Source: Holophagales bacterium (GTDB lineage Bacteria > Acidobacteriota > Thermoanaerobaculia > Multivoradales > Multivoraceae). Taken from it: 64,000 nt of DNA. The stretch spans positions 109,655-173,654 of the forward strand of contig VYDI01000031.1 of assembly GCA_009843505.1 (NCBI GenBank). The letters are read 5' to 3'. A program made the position numbers and the translations under genes. Shown here piece after piece: positions 1 through 12,990 of the stretch (positions are counted from its first letter, which is position 1; each line of letters starts with the position of its first letter). The notes below the pieces were generated by a model that ran no database searches, was not told the DNA's origin, and saw only the letters and a list, made by a program, of their open reading frames with translations.

Positions 1-1
1 G

Positions 2-301
2 GCGATGGAGGACGTCCGGGAAGCCTGGCGAAGCTTCCGCGCCGAGCCGCAGGAACGCGGCTTGCCGTCGGCGCCGGCGCAACCGACCGTCTACCTCGGC
101 GACGACGAGCCGCCCCAGACCCGCGTCCACCGGGACCTCGGCCAGGGGATGACGACCTCCATCGGCAGGCTGCGGGAGTGTCCGATCCTCGGCTACCGTT
201 TCGTCGCCCTCTCGCACAACACCCTGCGGGGCGCCGCCGGCGGTGCGCTGCTCGCCGCCGAGCTCGCCGTCGCCCGCTGCGGGCGACAGACCGCCAGATG
301 A
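2..301 (+). CDS. asd: aspartate-semialdehyde dehydrogenase, C-terminal part (cut by window start)
   Basis: Only the last 99 or so residues are visible. They contain the C-terminal signature of aspartate-semialdehyde dehydrogenase: the GRLRECPILGYRF stretch followed by ALSHNTLRGAAGGA, the dimer-interface end of the enzyme. The enzyme reduces beta-aspartyl phosphate to aspartate semialdehyde for lysine, methionine and threonine synthesis. The stop codon overlaps the ATG of the homoserine kinase gene (ATGA at 298-301), so the genes are probably translationally coupled in an asd-thrB-thrC operon. Catalytic Cys and NADP-binding regions lie outside the window, so the family call rests on the tail alone. 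Confidence 0.85.
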   Translation, partial: AMEDVREAWRSFRAEPQERGLPSAPAQPTVYLGDDEPPQTRVHRDLGQGMTTSIGRLRECPILGYRFVALSHNTLRGAAGGALLAAELAVARCGRQTAR

Positions 302-1281
302 CGAACCCGGTGAGGGCGTTCGCCCCGGCCTCGGTCTCCAACATGGCCTGTGGATTCGACATCCTGGGCTTTGCCCTGCAGTCGGAGGGCGACGGCCACC
401 TGAGCCCCGGAGACCTCGTCACCGCCAGCGAACGCGAACCGACCGCCGGTGGATGCGGCCCGGTCCGCGTCACCGCGATCACCGGCGACGAAGGCCGCTT
501 GCCGCTCGAAGCGGAACGCAACACGGCCGCCGTTGCGGCGAAGGCGCTGGTCGACGGCGAGGCGCCGGACGCGGCCGTCGACCTCGAGATCGAGAAGCGG
601 ATGCCGCTCGAGAGCGGCCTCGGCTCGAGCGCCGCCAGCGCCGTGGCGGCGGTGGTCGCGGTCGACGCGCTGCTCGGCCTGGAGCTGCCGGCCGCTGCCC
701 TGCTGCGCTACGCCGTCGCCGGCGAGGTCCTGGCGAGCGGCGGCGCGCACGCCGACAACCTGGCGCCGTCCCTGCTCGGCGGGCTCGTGCTGGTCCGCTC
801 GCTCGATCCCGAGCCGGACGTGATCGAGCTGCCGGTGCCCGAGGGCCTGACCTGCGCTCTCGTCCGGCCCCACGCCGAGGTGAACACGAAGGAGTCCCGC
901 GCCCGCCTGGATCGCCACCTGCCGCTCGAGCGCGCGGTGACCCAGTGGGGCAATGCCGCGGCGCTGGTGGCGGCGCTCTACCGTTCCGACCTGGAACTGC
1001 TGTCTCGCGCCCTGGTCGACGTCGTCGCCGAGCCCGTCCGCGCACCGGGCGTGCCCGGCTTCCACGCCGCCAGGGCGGCCGCGATCGATGCCGGCGCGCT
1101 GGGTTGCAGCCTTTCGGGCAGCGGCCCCGCGCTGTTCGCCCTGTGCGACGGCCGGGCCCGCGCCAGGCGGGTGGCGGCAGCCATGGTGGCCGCGTTCGAG
1201 TCCGACGTTCGTGTCAACTGCGATCAGCTCGTCGCGCCCTTGCCGGCGCCGGGCGCACGTGTGTTCAACAAGGAGGTGTAA
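298..1281 (+). CDS. thrB: homoserine kinase (GHMP family)
   Basis: Phosphorylates homoserine to O-phosphohomoserine, the substrate of the next gene product, threonine synthase. The 327-residue protein is of normal length. The N-terminus VRAFAPASVSNMACGFDILG is typical of the family; the GHMP ATP-binding loop is seen as PLESGLGSSAASA near residue 100, and the C-terminal SLSGSGPALFAL motif near residue 275. The start ATG at 298 overlaps the asd stop. A longer reading from 178 would overlap asd heavily and adds an Arg-rich non-homologous N-terminus, so it was not used. Confidence 0.96.
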   Translation: MTNPVRAFAPASVSNMACGFDILGFALQSEGDGHLSPGDLVTASEREPTAGGCGPVRVTAITGDEGRLPLEAERNTAAVAAKALVDGEAPDAAVDLEIEKRMPLESGLGSSAASAVAAVVAVDALLGLELPAAALLRYAVAGEVLASGGAHADNLAPSLLGGLVLVRSLDPEPDVIELPVPEGLTCALVRPHAEVNTKESRARLDRHLPLERAVTQWGNAAALVAALYRSDLELLSRALVDVVAEPVRAPGVPGFHAARAAAIDAGALGCSLSGSGPALFALCDGRARARRVAAAMVAAFESDVRVNCDQLVAPLPAPGARVFNKEV

Positions 1282-1285
1282 GGAA

Positions 1286-2608
1286 GTGCGGTTTATCAGT
1301 ACGGCGGGCAGGACCTCGCCGGTCACTCTCACCGAGGCGCTGCTTGAAGGGCCGGCACCGGATGGCGGCCTGTTCGTTCCCGAACGCCTGGAACCGCTGA
1401 CCGCAGAGGACCTCGGCCTCCTGGAGCTGCAGCCCCTGACCGGCATCGCCGCCATCCTGGGCGACCGCCTGTACGGCTCGGAGGTCCCGGGAAGGGAGCT
1501 CGCAGCGCTGTTCGAGGACGCCCTCGACTTCCCGATCCCCCTCACGCAGATCGAGCCCGGCATCCACTGCCTGGAGCTTTTCCACGGGCCGACGCTCGCC
1601 TTCAAGGATGTCGCCTCGCGGGTCATGGCCCGCCTGATGGCGCGATTCGCGATGGATGCCGGCGCGGAAATGACGGTGATCGTGGCGACCAGCGGCGACA
1701 CCGGCAGCGCCGTGGCCCACGCGTTCGCCGGCGTCGCCGGGCTGCGGGTCTGCGTGCTGTACCCGAACGGCCTGGTGACCGAAGCACAGCGGCGCCTGTT
1801 CACGACCCTGGGCGGCAACGTGACCGCGGTCGCGGTCGACGGCACCTTTGACGACTGTCAGAGCCTGGCCCGGGATGCCTTCGCCGACGGCGAGCTGCGC
1901 CAGCAACGACCTCTCGCCTCGGCCAACTCGATCAACATCGGCCGGCTGCTGCCCCAGGTCTTCTACTACTTCCATGCCTGGGCACAGCTCCCCTCGCCGC
2001 CGCTCGACGACACCGGCGAACCGCTCGTGTTCTCGACGCCGAGCGGCAACTTCGGCAACCTGACCGCCGGCCTGATCGCGAAACGGATCGGCCTGCCCGT
2101 CTCCCGTTTCGTCGCGGCGACCAACGTGAACGACGTCGTGCCGGCCTACCTCCGGAGCGGGGACTACCTGCCGCGCGGTTCGGTCGCCACGATCTCGAAC
2201 GCGATGGACGTCGGCAATCCGAGCAACTTCGCCCGCATCGTTCACCTCTACTCCAGCGGCGGCGAGCCGCTCGAGCGCATCCGCCGCGACGTGGCGGGCC
2301 ACACCTTCGACGACGACGCGACCCGACGCGCCATGCGGGAGGTTCACGACCGCACCGGCTACCTGCTCGACCCACACACCGCCGTCGGCTACCTGGGTCT
2401 CAAGGCGGAACTCGAAGCCCAGGGCGGCGGCACCGGCGTCGTCCTCGCCACCGCCCACCCCGCCAAGTTCGCCGAAACCGTCCAGGCCACAACCGGCATC
2501 GAGCCGCCCGCACCGCCCGCCCTCGAGCGCTGCGCCCACCTCCCCGAACGCATCATCGAGATCCCGGCCGACTACCCGGCGTTGCGCGACGTGTTGCTGG
2601 GCGGCTGA
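1286..2608 (+). CDS. thrC: threonine synthase
   Basis: PLP enzyme converting O-phosphohomoserine to threonine. The 440-residue product has the N-terminal VRFISTAGRTSPVTLTEAL segment, the PLP lysine in FHGPTLAFKDVASR, and the STPSGNFGNLTAGL phosphate-binding segment. It starts with GTG at 1286, with a strong ribosome site AAGGAGG at 1270-1276 that lies in the end of thrB, 9 nt upstream. It is the last gene of the threonine operon and runs towards the oppositely oriented nucleotidyltransferase gene with only 16 bp between their ends. Confidence 0.96.
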   Translation: MRFISTAGRTSPVTLTEALLEGPAPDGGLFVPERLEPLTAEDLGLLELQPLTGIAAILGDRLYGSEVPGRELAALFEDALDFPIPLTQIEPGIHCLELFHGPTLAFKDVASRVMARLMARFAMDAGAEMTVIVATSGDTGSAVAHAFAGVAGLRVCVLYPNGLVTEAQRRLFTTLGGNVTAVAVDGTFDDCQSLARDAFADGELRQQRPLASANSINIGRLLPQVFYYFHAWAQLPSPPLDDTGEPLVFSTPSGNFGNLTAGLIAKRIGLPVSRFVAATNVNDVVPAYLRSGDYLPRGSVATISNAMDVGNPSNFARIVHLYSSGGEPLERIRRDVAGHTFDDDATRRAMREVHDRTGYLLDPHTAVGYLGLKAELEAQGGGTGVVLATAHPAKFAETVQATTGIEPPAPPALERCAHLPERIIEIPADYPALRDVLLGG

Positions 2609-2624
2609 GGCCGGCACCGATTGG

Positions 2625-3656
2625 CTAAAGGGGCGTGAACACCAGTCCGTCCCGTTCCCTGCTTCCAGCGCCAGGACCCCAGTCCACCGGCGTCACGAGT
2701 TGCCCGTCGACGTGGGCGTGGTCGGGGACACGAACTCCCGGCGCCACAATCGTCTCCCGAATCCGGGCGCCCGAGCCGATCCGGGCGCCGGGCATCACCA
2801 GGCTTCGCTCGACGACGGCGCCGTCGCCGGCGTGGCTGCCGGGCTCCAGCACGCTGTGCTCGACGATGGCGCCGGGGGCTACCGAGACCCCTGGGGCGAC
2901 GAAGCGGCGGCGGCGTTTGCGGCCGCCGGCAGTGCGGCCCCAGTTCAGGGCCCCCTCGAGGTAGCGGCGGGGGGTTCCCAGATCGTGCCAGGGGCGACGG
3001 CTGCGGAAACCGGCGATCCGGGCGCCGGAGTGGAGGAGCGGCTGGTAGAGGCCCTCGACGATGTCGTTCGACGACGGGCGAGGCGGGATCTGCTCGACGA
3101 TCCGGCGGGAGAGGACGTGGAGGCCCTGGAAGGTCCGCTTCCGGCCGCGGACCGGCCCGACCCGGAGATCGCGGAGCCCGACCACCAGGCCGCGGGGATC
3201 GACTTCCACGCCGCCGCCCACGCGGTTGTCCCAGCCGACCTGAAGGGTGACGTCGGCGCCGCTGCGGCGATGGCGATCGAGCGCCTCGCGGACGGGCCAG
3301 CGGCAGAGCGAGTCGCCGTTGACGAGCACGATGTCGTCGGCGTCGGCGAGGAAGTCCCGCAGGTTGACGACCGCGCCCAGCGTGCCGAGCAGGTCCGGTT
3401 CGACTTCGAAGCGGAGTTCGATCCCGCGGCCGACGGCCTCGCTCTCGAGCCCGCGGCGCACCGTGTCTCCGAGGTGAAACAGGTTGACCGCGATCTCGCA
3501 GCCGGCGCGGTGAAGAAGGTCGATCGTCCGCCTGGCGACGGCGCGGCCGGCCACCGGCAGCAGGGGCTTGGGCACGGCGCCGGTCAGCGGCCGCAGCCGT
3601 TCCCCCCGGCCGGCGCAGAGCACGAGGGCCCGCACCCGCCGGACCGCGCCTCTCAC
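2625..3656 (-). CDS. sugar-phosphate nucleotidyltransferase with C-terminal hexapeptide repeats
   Basis: The 343-residue protein begins with the nucleotidyltransferase signature LVLCAGRGERLRPLTG followed by PKPLLPV, and carries VNGDSL, the metal-binding position of the domain. From about residue 245 it turns into left-handed beta-helix repeats (VAPGVSVAPGAIVE, then LVMPGARIGSGARI). This layout is that of NDP-sugar pyrophosphorylases of the GlmU/mannose-1-phosphate guanylyltransferase group; the sugar and base cannot be told. The GTG start overlaps the stop of the CYTH gene (GTGA), so it is coupled to it as the third member of an M20 peptidase-CYTH-nucleotidyltransferase group. Confidence 0.85.
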   Translation of the reverse strand: MRGAVRRVRALVLCAGRGERLRPLTGAVPKPLLPVAGRAVARRTIDLLHRAGCEIAVNLFHLGDTVRRGLESEAVGRGIELRFEVEPDLLGTLGAVVNLRDFLADADDIVLVNGDSLCRWPVREALDRHRRSGADVTLQVGWDNRVGGGVEVDPRGLVVGLRDLRVGPVRGRKRTFQGLHVLSRRIVEQIPPRPSSNDIVEGLYQPLLHSGARIAGFRSRRPWHDLGTPRRYLEGALNWGRTAGGRKRRRRFVAPGVSVAPGAIVEHSVLEPGSHAGDGAVVERSLVMPGARIGSGARIRETIVAPGVRVPDHAHVDGQLVTPVDWGPGAGSRERDGLVFTPL

Positions 3657-4266
3657 TGCGAAGCTCCGCCGGGTGCGCGGGTCTGCTCCGTAAACACCAT
3701 GTCCCGGGGCAGTCCGTCGTGCCGCGCGCGGTGGTCGCGGTAGATCGCGAGATAGTCCCGCAGATCGGCCTCCTCCGGGTCGATGCCGCAGCGGCGGCAG
3801 ACGCGTTCGATCCCGCCGGCGGGCAGGTCCGGGTCGATCTGCTCGACCTCGACGAAGCCGCCGATCGGCGTCCGGTCGAGGGCGATCTCGCAGCCGAGAA
3901 GCAGCCAGCGCTCACGGACCTTCTCGTAGCGCGCTGTGACCTCGAAACCGAGCGACTCGAGGAACAGCCGCGCCGCCGCCGGATCGTCGACGGCGAACTC
4001 GTGCTCCGCCCGCTCCTTGATGCCGCCCCGGATCTCGGGAGCAGACTTGTACGTCAGCCGGCTGCCGCCGCCATCGGTGCGGAGGCGAAGCAGCTCGCGG
4101 CGGGTGCGCAGCCGCTCGGAAGGCGCGGCGTCCCTGCGGTCGAAGACCCAGTTCGACTCCATGGCGGCGGCTCGTTCGAGCTTTCCGCCGGCGGCGCGGA
4201 CCCGTTCCCGGAGCCGGTCCAGATCGGCGACCGCGACCTTGATCTCACGCTCGCGCCGGGGGGCGG

Positions 4267-4270
<4 letters not shown>
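3653..4270 (-). CDS. CYTH domain protein (class IV adenylate cyclase / triphosphatase-like)
   Basis: A 205-residue single-domain CYTH protein. The ExExK triphosphate-binding signature is EREIK at residues 7-11, followed by the alternating charged strands of the fold (RRELLRLRTDGGG, RLTYKSAPEIRGG, EHEFAV, FVEVEQID). CYTH proteins act on triphosphates or inorganic polyphosphate, and some CyaB-like members make cAMP; the substrate is not predictable here. The start is TTG at 4270, overlapping the M20 peptidase stop (TTGA). A longer frame to 4765 is antisense noise within the peptidase gene. ExExK so close to the N-terminus supports the short start. Confidence 0.85.
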
Positions 4271-5664
<1,394 letters not shown>

Positions 5665-5682
5665 CGGCCCCGCCCGCCGCGG

Positions 5683-6339
5683 TCAGTCATCGAAGCTCTT
5701 GCCCGTGGCCCGCCAGTCGGAGAGGAAGCTCTCCAGGCCGATGTCGGTCAGCGGATGACGGTAGAGCTGGCTCAGCGTCTTGAAGGGGAGGGTCGCGACG
5801 TCGGCTCCCATTTCCGCCGACAGCACGACGTGAACCGGATGCCGCACCGAAGCGACCAGGACTTCGGTCTCGAAGTCGTACCGGGAGTAGATCGAGATCA
5901 CCTGCCGGATCAGGTCCATGCCGTCCTGGGCGATGTCGTCGAGGCGGCCGACGAAGGGCGAGATATAGGCGGCGCCCGCCTTCGCCGCCAGCAGCGCCTG
6001 GGAAGGCGAGAAGCAGAGGGTCACGTTGCACCGGATCCCGTCCTCGGCCAGGCGCCGCACGGCGGTCAGCCCCGGCGGCCCGAGCGGCACCTTGACGACC
6101 ACGTTGTCCGCCAGGCCGGCGAGCCGCCGGCCCTCCTCGAGCATGCCGTCGAGGTCGGTCGCCAGCACCTCGCCGCTGACGGGGCCCGGCACCAGCTCCG
6201 CGATCTCCTTGACCGTCGGCAGGTACCGCTTGCCCTGCTTGGCGATCAGGCTCGGGTTCGTGGTGACGCCGTCGACCATGCCCCATTCAAGGCCGGTCTC
6301 GATCTCCCCTACGTCCGCGGTGTCCAGAAAGAACTTCAT
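5683..6339 (-). CDS. fsa: transaldolase-like fructose-6-phosphate aldolase
   Basis: A 218-residue short transaldolase of the TalC/MipB/FSA type. The N-terminus [14 protein letters not shown], the [13 protein letters not shown] motif and the Schiff-base lysine in NVVVKVPLG are diagnostic. It forms or splits C-C bonds between sugar phosphates and dihydroxyacetone or glyceraldehyde phosphate; whether it acts as transaldolase in the pentose phosphate pathway or as aldolase cannot be settled from sequence. It lies 18 bp beyond gyrA and is followed closely by the M20 peptidase gene. Confidence 0.93.
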   Translation of the reverse strand: MKFFLDTADVGEIETGLEWGMVDGVTTNPSLIAKQGKRYLPTVKEIAELVPGPVSGEVLATDLDGMLEEGRRLAGLADNVVVKVPLGPPGLTAVRRLAEDGIRCNVTLCFSPSQALLAAKAGAAYISPFVGRLDDIAQDGMDLIRQVISIYSRYDFETEVLVASVRHPVHVVLSAEMGADVATLPFKTLSQLYRHPLTDIGLESFLSDWRATGKSFDD

Positions 6340-6357
6340 CGTGGCGCTCCCGGGCTG

Positions 6358-8904
6358 CTAGTTGACTGGCTCCACCTCGGTCGCTGCGGTGTCCCCCGCC
6401 TCGCCGTTCTCATCCTCCTCGCCGCGATCCGGGATGCGAGCCAGGGCGACGATGCGGTCACCCTCGTCGAGATCCATGACCTTGACCCCCTGGGTGGCGC
6501 GGCCGATCAGCGACACGCTGCCGGCCGTGATGCGGATGATCTTGCCTTCGGGGGTGATCAGCATCAGGCCGGTGTCCTCACTGACCTGGCGGACGCCGAC
6601 GACCTCGCCGGTGCGGTCGGACACCTTCAGGTTGATGATCCCGAGACCGCCCCGTGACTGCAGACGGTACTCCTCGATCGCGGTCCGTTTGCCGAAGCCA
6701 CTTTCGCTCACGGTCAGCAGCGTCGTCTCCGGAGGCCGGTCTTCCACGGGCTCGTCCCGCGGCAGCAGACACTCCATCGACACGACCCGATCGCTCGGGC
6801 GCAGGCTGATGCCGCGCACACCGCGGGTTGCCCGGCCCAGGGAACGCAGGTCGCTTTCGGGGAAACGGATCGCGTAGCCCTTCTGTGTGGCCAGGACCAG
6901 TTCGCTGCCGGCGTCGGTGACCTTGACCGACAGGAGACGGTCGTCCTCGTCGATCCGCAGGGCGATGATGCCGCTGTTGCGCGGCCGCGAGTACTCCGAC
7001 AACGCCGTCTTCTTCACCACGCCCGCCTCGGTGGCGAAGGTCAGGAACCGATCCTCCGGGAACTCCCGCACCGCGGCAGTGGCCGCTACCCCCTCGCCGC
7101 TGTCGAGCCGCAGGAGGTTGACGATCGCCTTGCCGCGGGCGGCCGGACCGAGTTCAGGGATCTGGTGCACCTTGAGCCAGTAGCAGTAACCCCGGTCGGT
7201 GAACACCATGATGTAGCTGTGGGCGGAGGCGACGTAGAGCTGCTCGACGAAGTCGCCGTCGCGCGTGGCCATGCCGGTCCGGCCCTTGCCACCGCGGTGC
7301 TGGGCGCGGTAGAGGCTGAGCGGCGAACGCTTGATGTAGCCGGACCGGGTGACTGTGATCACCATGTCCTCGTCGGCGATCATGTCCTCGATCGTGATGT
7401 CCGAGGAGTGGGCCACGATCTCGGTGCGCCGCGGGTCGCTGAACCGCTTCTCGATCTCGTCGAGCTCGGTCCGGATCTCCTGAAGCAGCAGCGCGTCGGA
7501 ACCGAGGATCGCGCGCAGACGCTCGATCTCGGCGATCAGCTCACGGTGCTCCTGCTCGATCTTCTCCCGCTCGAGGCCGGTCAACCGCTGCAGACGCATC
7601 TCCAGGATCGCCTGAGCCTGGGGCTCGCTCAGGGAGAAGCCCTCGATCAGGCGTTCCCTGGCTTCCGGCGGAGTGCGGCTCGCACGGATCGTGGCGATCA
7701 CCGCGTCCAGGTGGTCGAGCGCGATGAGGAGTCCCTCGAGGACGTGGGCGCGCTTCTCGGCCCGAGCCAGGTCGTAGCGGCAGCGCCGGATGACGACCGT
7801 CCGGCGATGGTCGAGAAAGTGGCGCAGCAGGGCGCGCAGGGTCAGCACCTGGGGCTGGCTGTCGACGATCGCCAGCATGTTCATGCCGTAGCTGACCTGG
7901 AGCTTGGTCATCTTGTAGAGCGTGTTCAGGACGATCTCGGCCATCTCGCCGCGCTTCAGGTCGATCACGACCCGGATGCCGTCGCGGTCCGACTCGTCGC
8001 GCAGATCGCGGATGCCTTCGAGCTTCTTCTCGCGCACCAGCTCGGCGATCCGCTCGATCAGGCGGGCCTTGTTCACCTGGAAGGGAAGCTCGGTCACGAT
8101 GATCGACTGGCTGTCCTGGCCGGCGTCCACGATCTCGGCGCGGGCCCGCACCTGGATGGAGCCACGGCCCGTGGCGTAGGCGGCGTGGATGCCCGCGCGG
8201 CCATGGATGAAGCCGCCGGTCGGGAAGTCCGGCCCCGGCAGCAGCTCCATCAGTTCTTCCAGGGTCGCCTGGGGGCGGTCGATCAGCAGCTTGACCGCCG
8301 CGATCGCCTCGCCCAGGTTATGCGGCGGGATGTTCGTCGCCATGCCGACGGCGATGCCGGCCGACCCGTTGACCAGCAGGTTGGGAATCCGGGCCGGAAG
8401 CGGCGCCGGCTCCTGCTCGGAACCGTCGTAGTTCGGCACCCACTCGACGGTGTCCTTCTCGATGTCCTCACGCAGCAGTTCCTCGGCGATCCGGGTCAGG
8501 CGGACCTCGGTGTAGCGCATCGCGGCCGGGTTGTCGCCGTCGATCGAGCCGAAGTTGCCCTGGCCGTCCACGAGCGGGTAGCGCATGGAGAAGTCCTGCG
8601 CCATGCGCACCACCGTGTCGTAGATCGGTCCGTCCCCGTGCGGGTGGTACTTGCCCATCACGTCGCCGACGATGCGCGCCGACTTCTTGTAGGCGCGGCC
8701 GGCCGTGTTGCCGGCTTCCCACATGCCGTACAGAACCCGCCGGTGAACCGGCTTGAGGCCGTCCCGGACGTCGGGCAGAGCGCGGCCGATGATCACGCTC
8801 ATCGCGTAATCGAGGTAGCTGCGGCGCATCTCGCGCTCGAGCTGCACCGGCACGGTGTCGAGGCCGGACGGCGGCGGCTGGATGGGGTTCTCGCCCTTGC
8901 TCAC
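6358..8904 (-). CDS. gyrA: DNA gyrase subunit A
   Basis: Breakage-reunion subunit of gyrase, 848 residues. The catalytic tyrosine is Tyr131 in AAMRYTE; the GyrA box appears as [11 protein letters not shown], which marks it as gyrase rather than topoisomerase IV. The C-terminal pinwheel repeats end in an acidic tail ([14 protein letters not shown]). In the quinolone-determining region [13 protein letters not shown], the site equal to E. coli Ser83 is Gly92, while the Asp87 equivalent (Asp96) is kept. It starts with GTG at 8904, 10 bp after gyrB, so the two subunits are made from one message. Confidence 0.98.
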   Translation of the reverse strand: MSKGENPIQPPPSGLDTVPVQLEREMRRSYLDYAMSVIIGRALPDVRDGLKPVHRRVLYGMWEAGNTAGRAYKKSARIVGDVMGKYHPHGDGPIYDTVVRMAQDFSMRYPLVDGQGNFGSIDGDNPAAMRYTEVRLTRIAEELLREDIEKDTVEWVPNYDGSEQEPAPLPARIPNLLVNGSAGIAVGMATNIPPHNLGEAIAAVKLLIDRPQATLEELMELLPGPDFPTGGFIHGRAGIHAAYATGRGSIQVRARAEIVDAGQDSQSIIVTELPFQVNKARLIERIAELVREKKLEGIRDLRDESDRDGIRVVIDLKRGEMAEIVLNTLYKMTKLQVSYGMNMLAIVDSQPQVLTLRALLRHFLDHRRTVVIRRCRYDLARAEKRAHVLEGLLIALDHLDAVIATIRASRTPPEARERLIEGFSLSEPQAQAILEMRLQRLTGLEREKIEQEHRELIAEIERLRAILGSDALLLQEIRTELDEIEKRFSDPRRTEIVAHSSDITIEDMIADEDMVITVTRSGYIKRSPLSLYRAQHRGGKGRTGMATRDGDFVEQLYVASAHSYIMVFTDRGYCYWLKVHQIPELGPAARGKAIVNLLRLDSGEGVAATAAVREFPEDRFLTFATEAGVVKKTALSEYSRPRNSGIIALRIDEDDRLLSVKVTDAGSELVLATQKGYAIRFPESDLRSLGRATRGVRGISLRPSDRVVSMECLLPRDEPVEDRPPETTLLTVSESGFGKRTAIEEYRLQSRGGLGIINLKVSDRTGEVVGVRQVSEDTGLMLITPEGKIIRITAGSVSLIGRATQGVKVMDLDEGDRIVALARIPDRGEEDENGEAGDTAATEVEPVN

Positions 8905-8914
8905 GGTCAGTGGG

Positions 8915-11443
<2,529 letters not shown>

Positions 11444-11500
11444 TCAGCCCTGCTTGCAACTATCTGAAAACAGGAGGTTTAGCCGGCCGCCCAAAGACCC

Positions 11501-12613
11501 TCAGATGCGCATCGGCATGATCACGCACAAGTAGCGGAAATCCGGCCCACCAACAGGTTGCCCGAGGCACTGGCTGTTCTCGTCCTTGAGCGCGAATTCG
11601 ACCTGCTCGGTGTCGACCGCGGACAGGAAGTCCCGCACGTAGACCGGGTTCAGGCCGATGTCCAGTTTCTCCGCCTCGTAGTCGCAGGCGAGGCTCTCCT
11701 CGGCCTCCCCCAGATCCGGGTTCGAGGACGACACGCGCAGCGATTCATCCTCGAAACCAAACCTGACCATGGGGGCGCGGTCACCCGTCAGCAGGGAAAC
11801 CCGGTGCACCACCTCGGAGAGCGCGCCGCGATCGAACGTCGCCTTCCGGTCGTTGTCCGTCGAGATCACCTTCTCGTAGTCCGGGAACGTGCCCTCGAGG
11901 ATGCGGCACGTGAGCTCGCGACGCCCGATCACGAAGCCGAGATGGTGCTCGCCGCGGCGGAACCGAATCGTCTCGTCGCTGTCGAAGCGCATCAGCTCGA
12001 GCAGCGCCTTGCGCGGCGCCAGAACGCCGTCCGCTTCCGCGACGCCCGACATTTCGGCCTCGATCAGGGCGAGCCGGTGGCCGTCGGTCGCGACCATCTC
12101 GACCTTGCCGTCCTTCAGCTTGAGGAGGGCCCCGTTCAACTGGAACCGCGACTCCTCCGCCGAAACGGCGAAGATGATCTTGCCGATCATCCGCTTGAAG
12201 TCCGGGAAGGGCGCCTCGAAGGACGAGGATGACGAATCCCGGTCGACGGTGGTCAGCGTCGGAAAGTCCTCAGCCGAGAGACCGTTGATCCGGAACCTGG
12301 AGGAACCGGCATCGATATGGAGGGAGTTGGCGTCGCCGGTCGACAGCTCGATCGGGCCGTCGGCCAGGGCCCGGACGATCTCGAGGAACTTGCGGGCCTG
12401 CACCGCGGTCGCTCCGGTCTCGCAGCTTCCTTCCTCCGCGCCGCACCAGGAGGTCAGGGACACGTCCAGGTCGGTGGCCGCGAGTTCCAGGCGGTCGTCG
12501 CGTACCGTCAGCAGAAGATGGGAGAGGACCGGAATCGTCGACCTGCTTTCGACTATGCCGCGCATCGCCACGAGTTCGGTCAGCAGTTCTCGTCGTTCGA
12601 CTCGGGTCTTCAT
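11501..12613 (-). CDS. dnaN: DNA polymerase III beta subunit (sliding clamp)
   Basis: The 370-residue processivity clamp that tethers the replicative polymerase to DNA. The N-terminus MKTRVERRELLTELVAMRGI with TIPVLSHLLL, the central ATDGHRLAL motif, and the C-terminal YLCVIMPMRI strand that forms the partner-binding pocket are all present. Unlike gyrB, it has a ribosome site, GGAGAGG about 4 nt before the ATG, and so is probably leadered; a TATATT box lies about 25 nt upstream. It follows dnaA on the same strand after a 369-bp gap. Confidence 0.97.
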   Translation of the reverse strand: MKTRVERRELLTELVAMRGIVESRSTIPVLSHLLLTVRDDRLELAATDLDVSLTSWCGAEEGSCETGATAVQARKFLEIVRALADGPIELSTGDANSLHIDAGSSRFRINGLSAEDFPTLTTVDRDSSSSSFEAPFPDFKRMIGKIIFAVSAEESRFQLNGALLKLKDGKVEMVATDGHRLALIEAEMSGVAEADGVLAPRKALLELMRFDSDETIRFRRGEHHLGFVIGRRELTCRILEGTFPDYEKVISTDNDRKATFDRGALSEVVHRVSLLTGDRAPMVRFGFEDESLRVSSSNPDLGEAEESLACDYEAEKLDIGLNPVYVRDFLSAVDTEQVEFALKDENSQCLGQPVGGPDFRYLCVIMPMRI

Positions 12614-12982
12614 CTATCCTCTCCTCAAGGAGAAATATACACCAACAAAGTAACCGTAGAAGGGGCCGTCTCCGGACGCGGAAGAACGTTATAAACCATT
12701 TATAATCAGTGACTTGGGGGGTCGGTACGGGGATGGTAGGGAGCGGAGGCGGCAGCGGAGCGATTGTGCATTCTGCGGACTTCGACCGCCGGGCCGCGCG
12801 GAGCGCCGATTCCCTCCGCAGCGCGGCCGCAGAACAACCGGAACCGCTGCCCGGACAATCCGCTGCCGGTGCGCAGATCCCTTGTTGGCCGATCCGCCGG
12901 GATTCCGCAGGATGTTCCCGGCTCGGCCGACACGACGCTTGTTCGGCCGACACGACGCTCGCTCGGCTGACATGGCGCTTGC
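12614..12982. other. dnaA-dnaN intergenic region, possible origin or promoter region
   Basis: This 369-bp gap has no credible gene. Short readings on the minus strand arise from the 20-bp tandem repeat. Its notable contents are an AT-only inverted repeat at 12689-12705 in otherwise GC-rich DNA and the tandem repeat at 12921-12990. The dnaA-dnaN gap is a common place for oriC, but I found no 9-mer matching the strict DnaA box here, so the origin call is tentative. Confidence 0.4.
12689..12705. repeat. perfect AT-only inverted repeat
   Basis: TTATAAA-CCA-TTTATAA: two 7-bp arms made only of A and T around a 3-bp centre. It is the most AT-rich spot in the surrounding kilobases. It could be a DNA-unwinding element, the -10 region of a dnaN promoter (TATAAA or TATAAT on either strand), or a protein-binding site. 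Confidence 0.6.
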
Positions 12983-12990
12983 TCAGCCGA
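12921..12990. repeat. 20-bp tandem repeat running into the dnaA stop codon
   Basis: Three and a half units of a 20-bp repeat starting at 12921, 12941, 12961 and 12981. The first unit is GCTCGGCCGACACGACGCTT, and the later ones differ at a few positions. The last, partial unit contains the dnaA stop codon (12983-12985), so the repeat grew out of or into the dnaA 3' end. No function is known; it could be an expanded protein-binding site or simple slippage. Confidence 0.8.

Noticed and set aside
12270..12973. Small minus-strand frames starting MSAE in the dnaA-dnaN gap
   Set aside because: Each start comes from one unit of the 20-bp tandem repeat, and the bodies have no recognisable motif.
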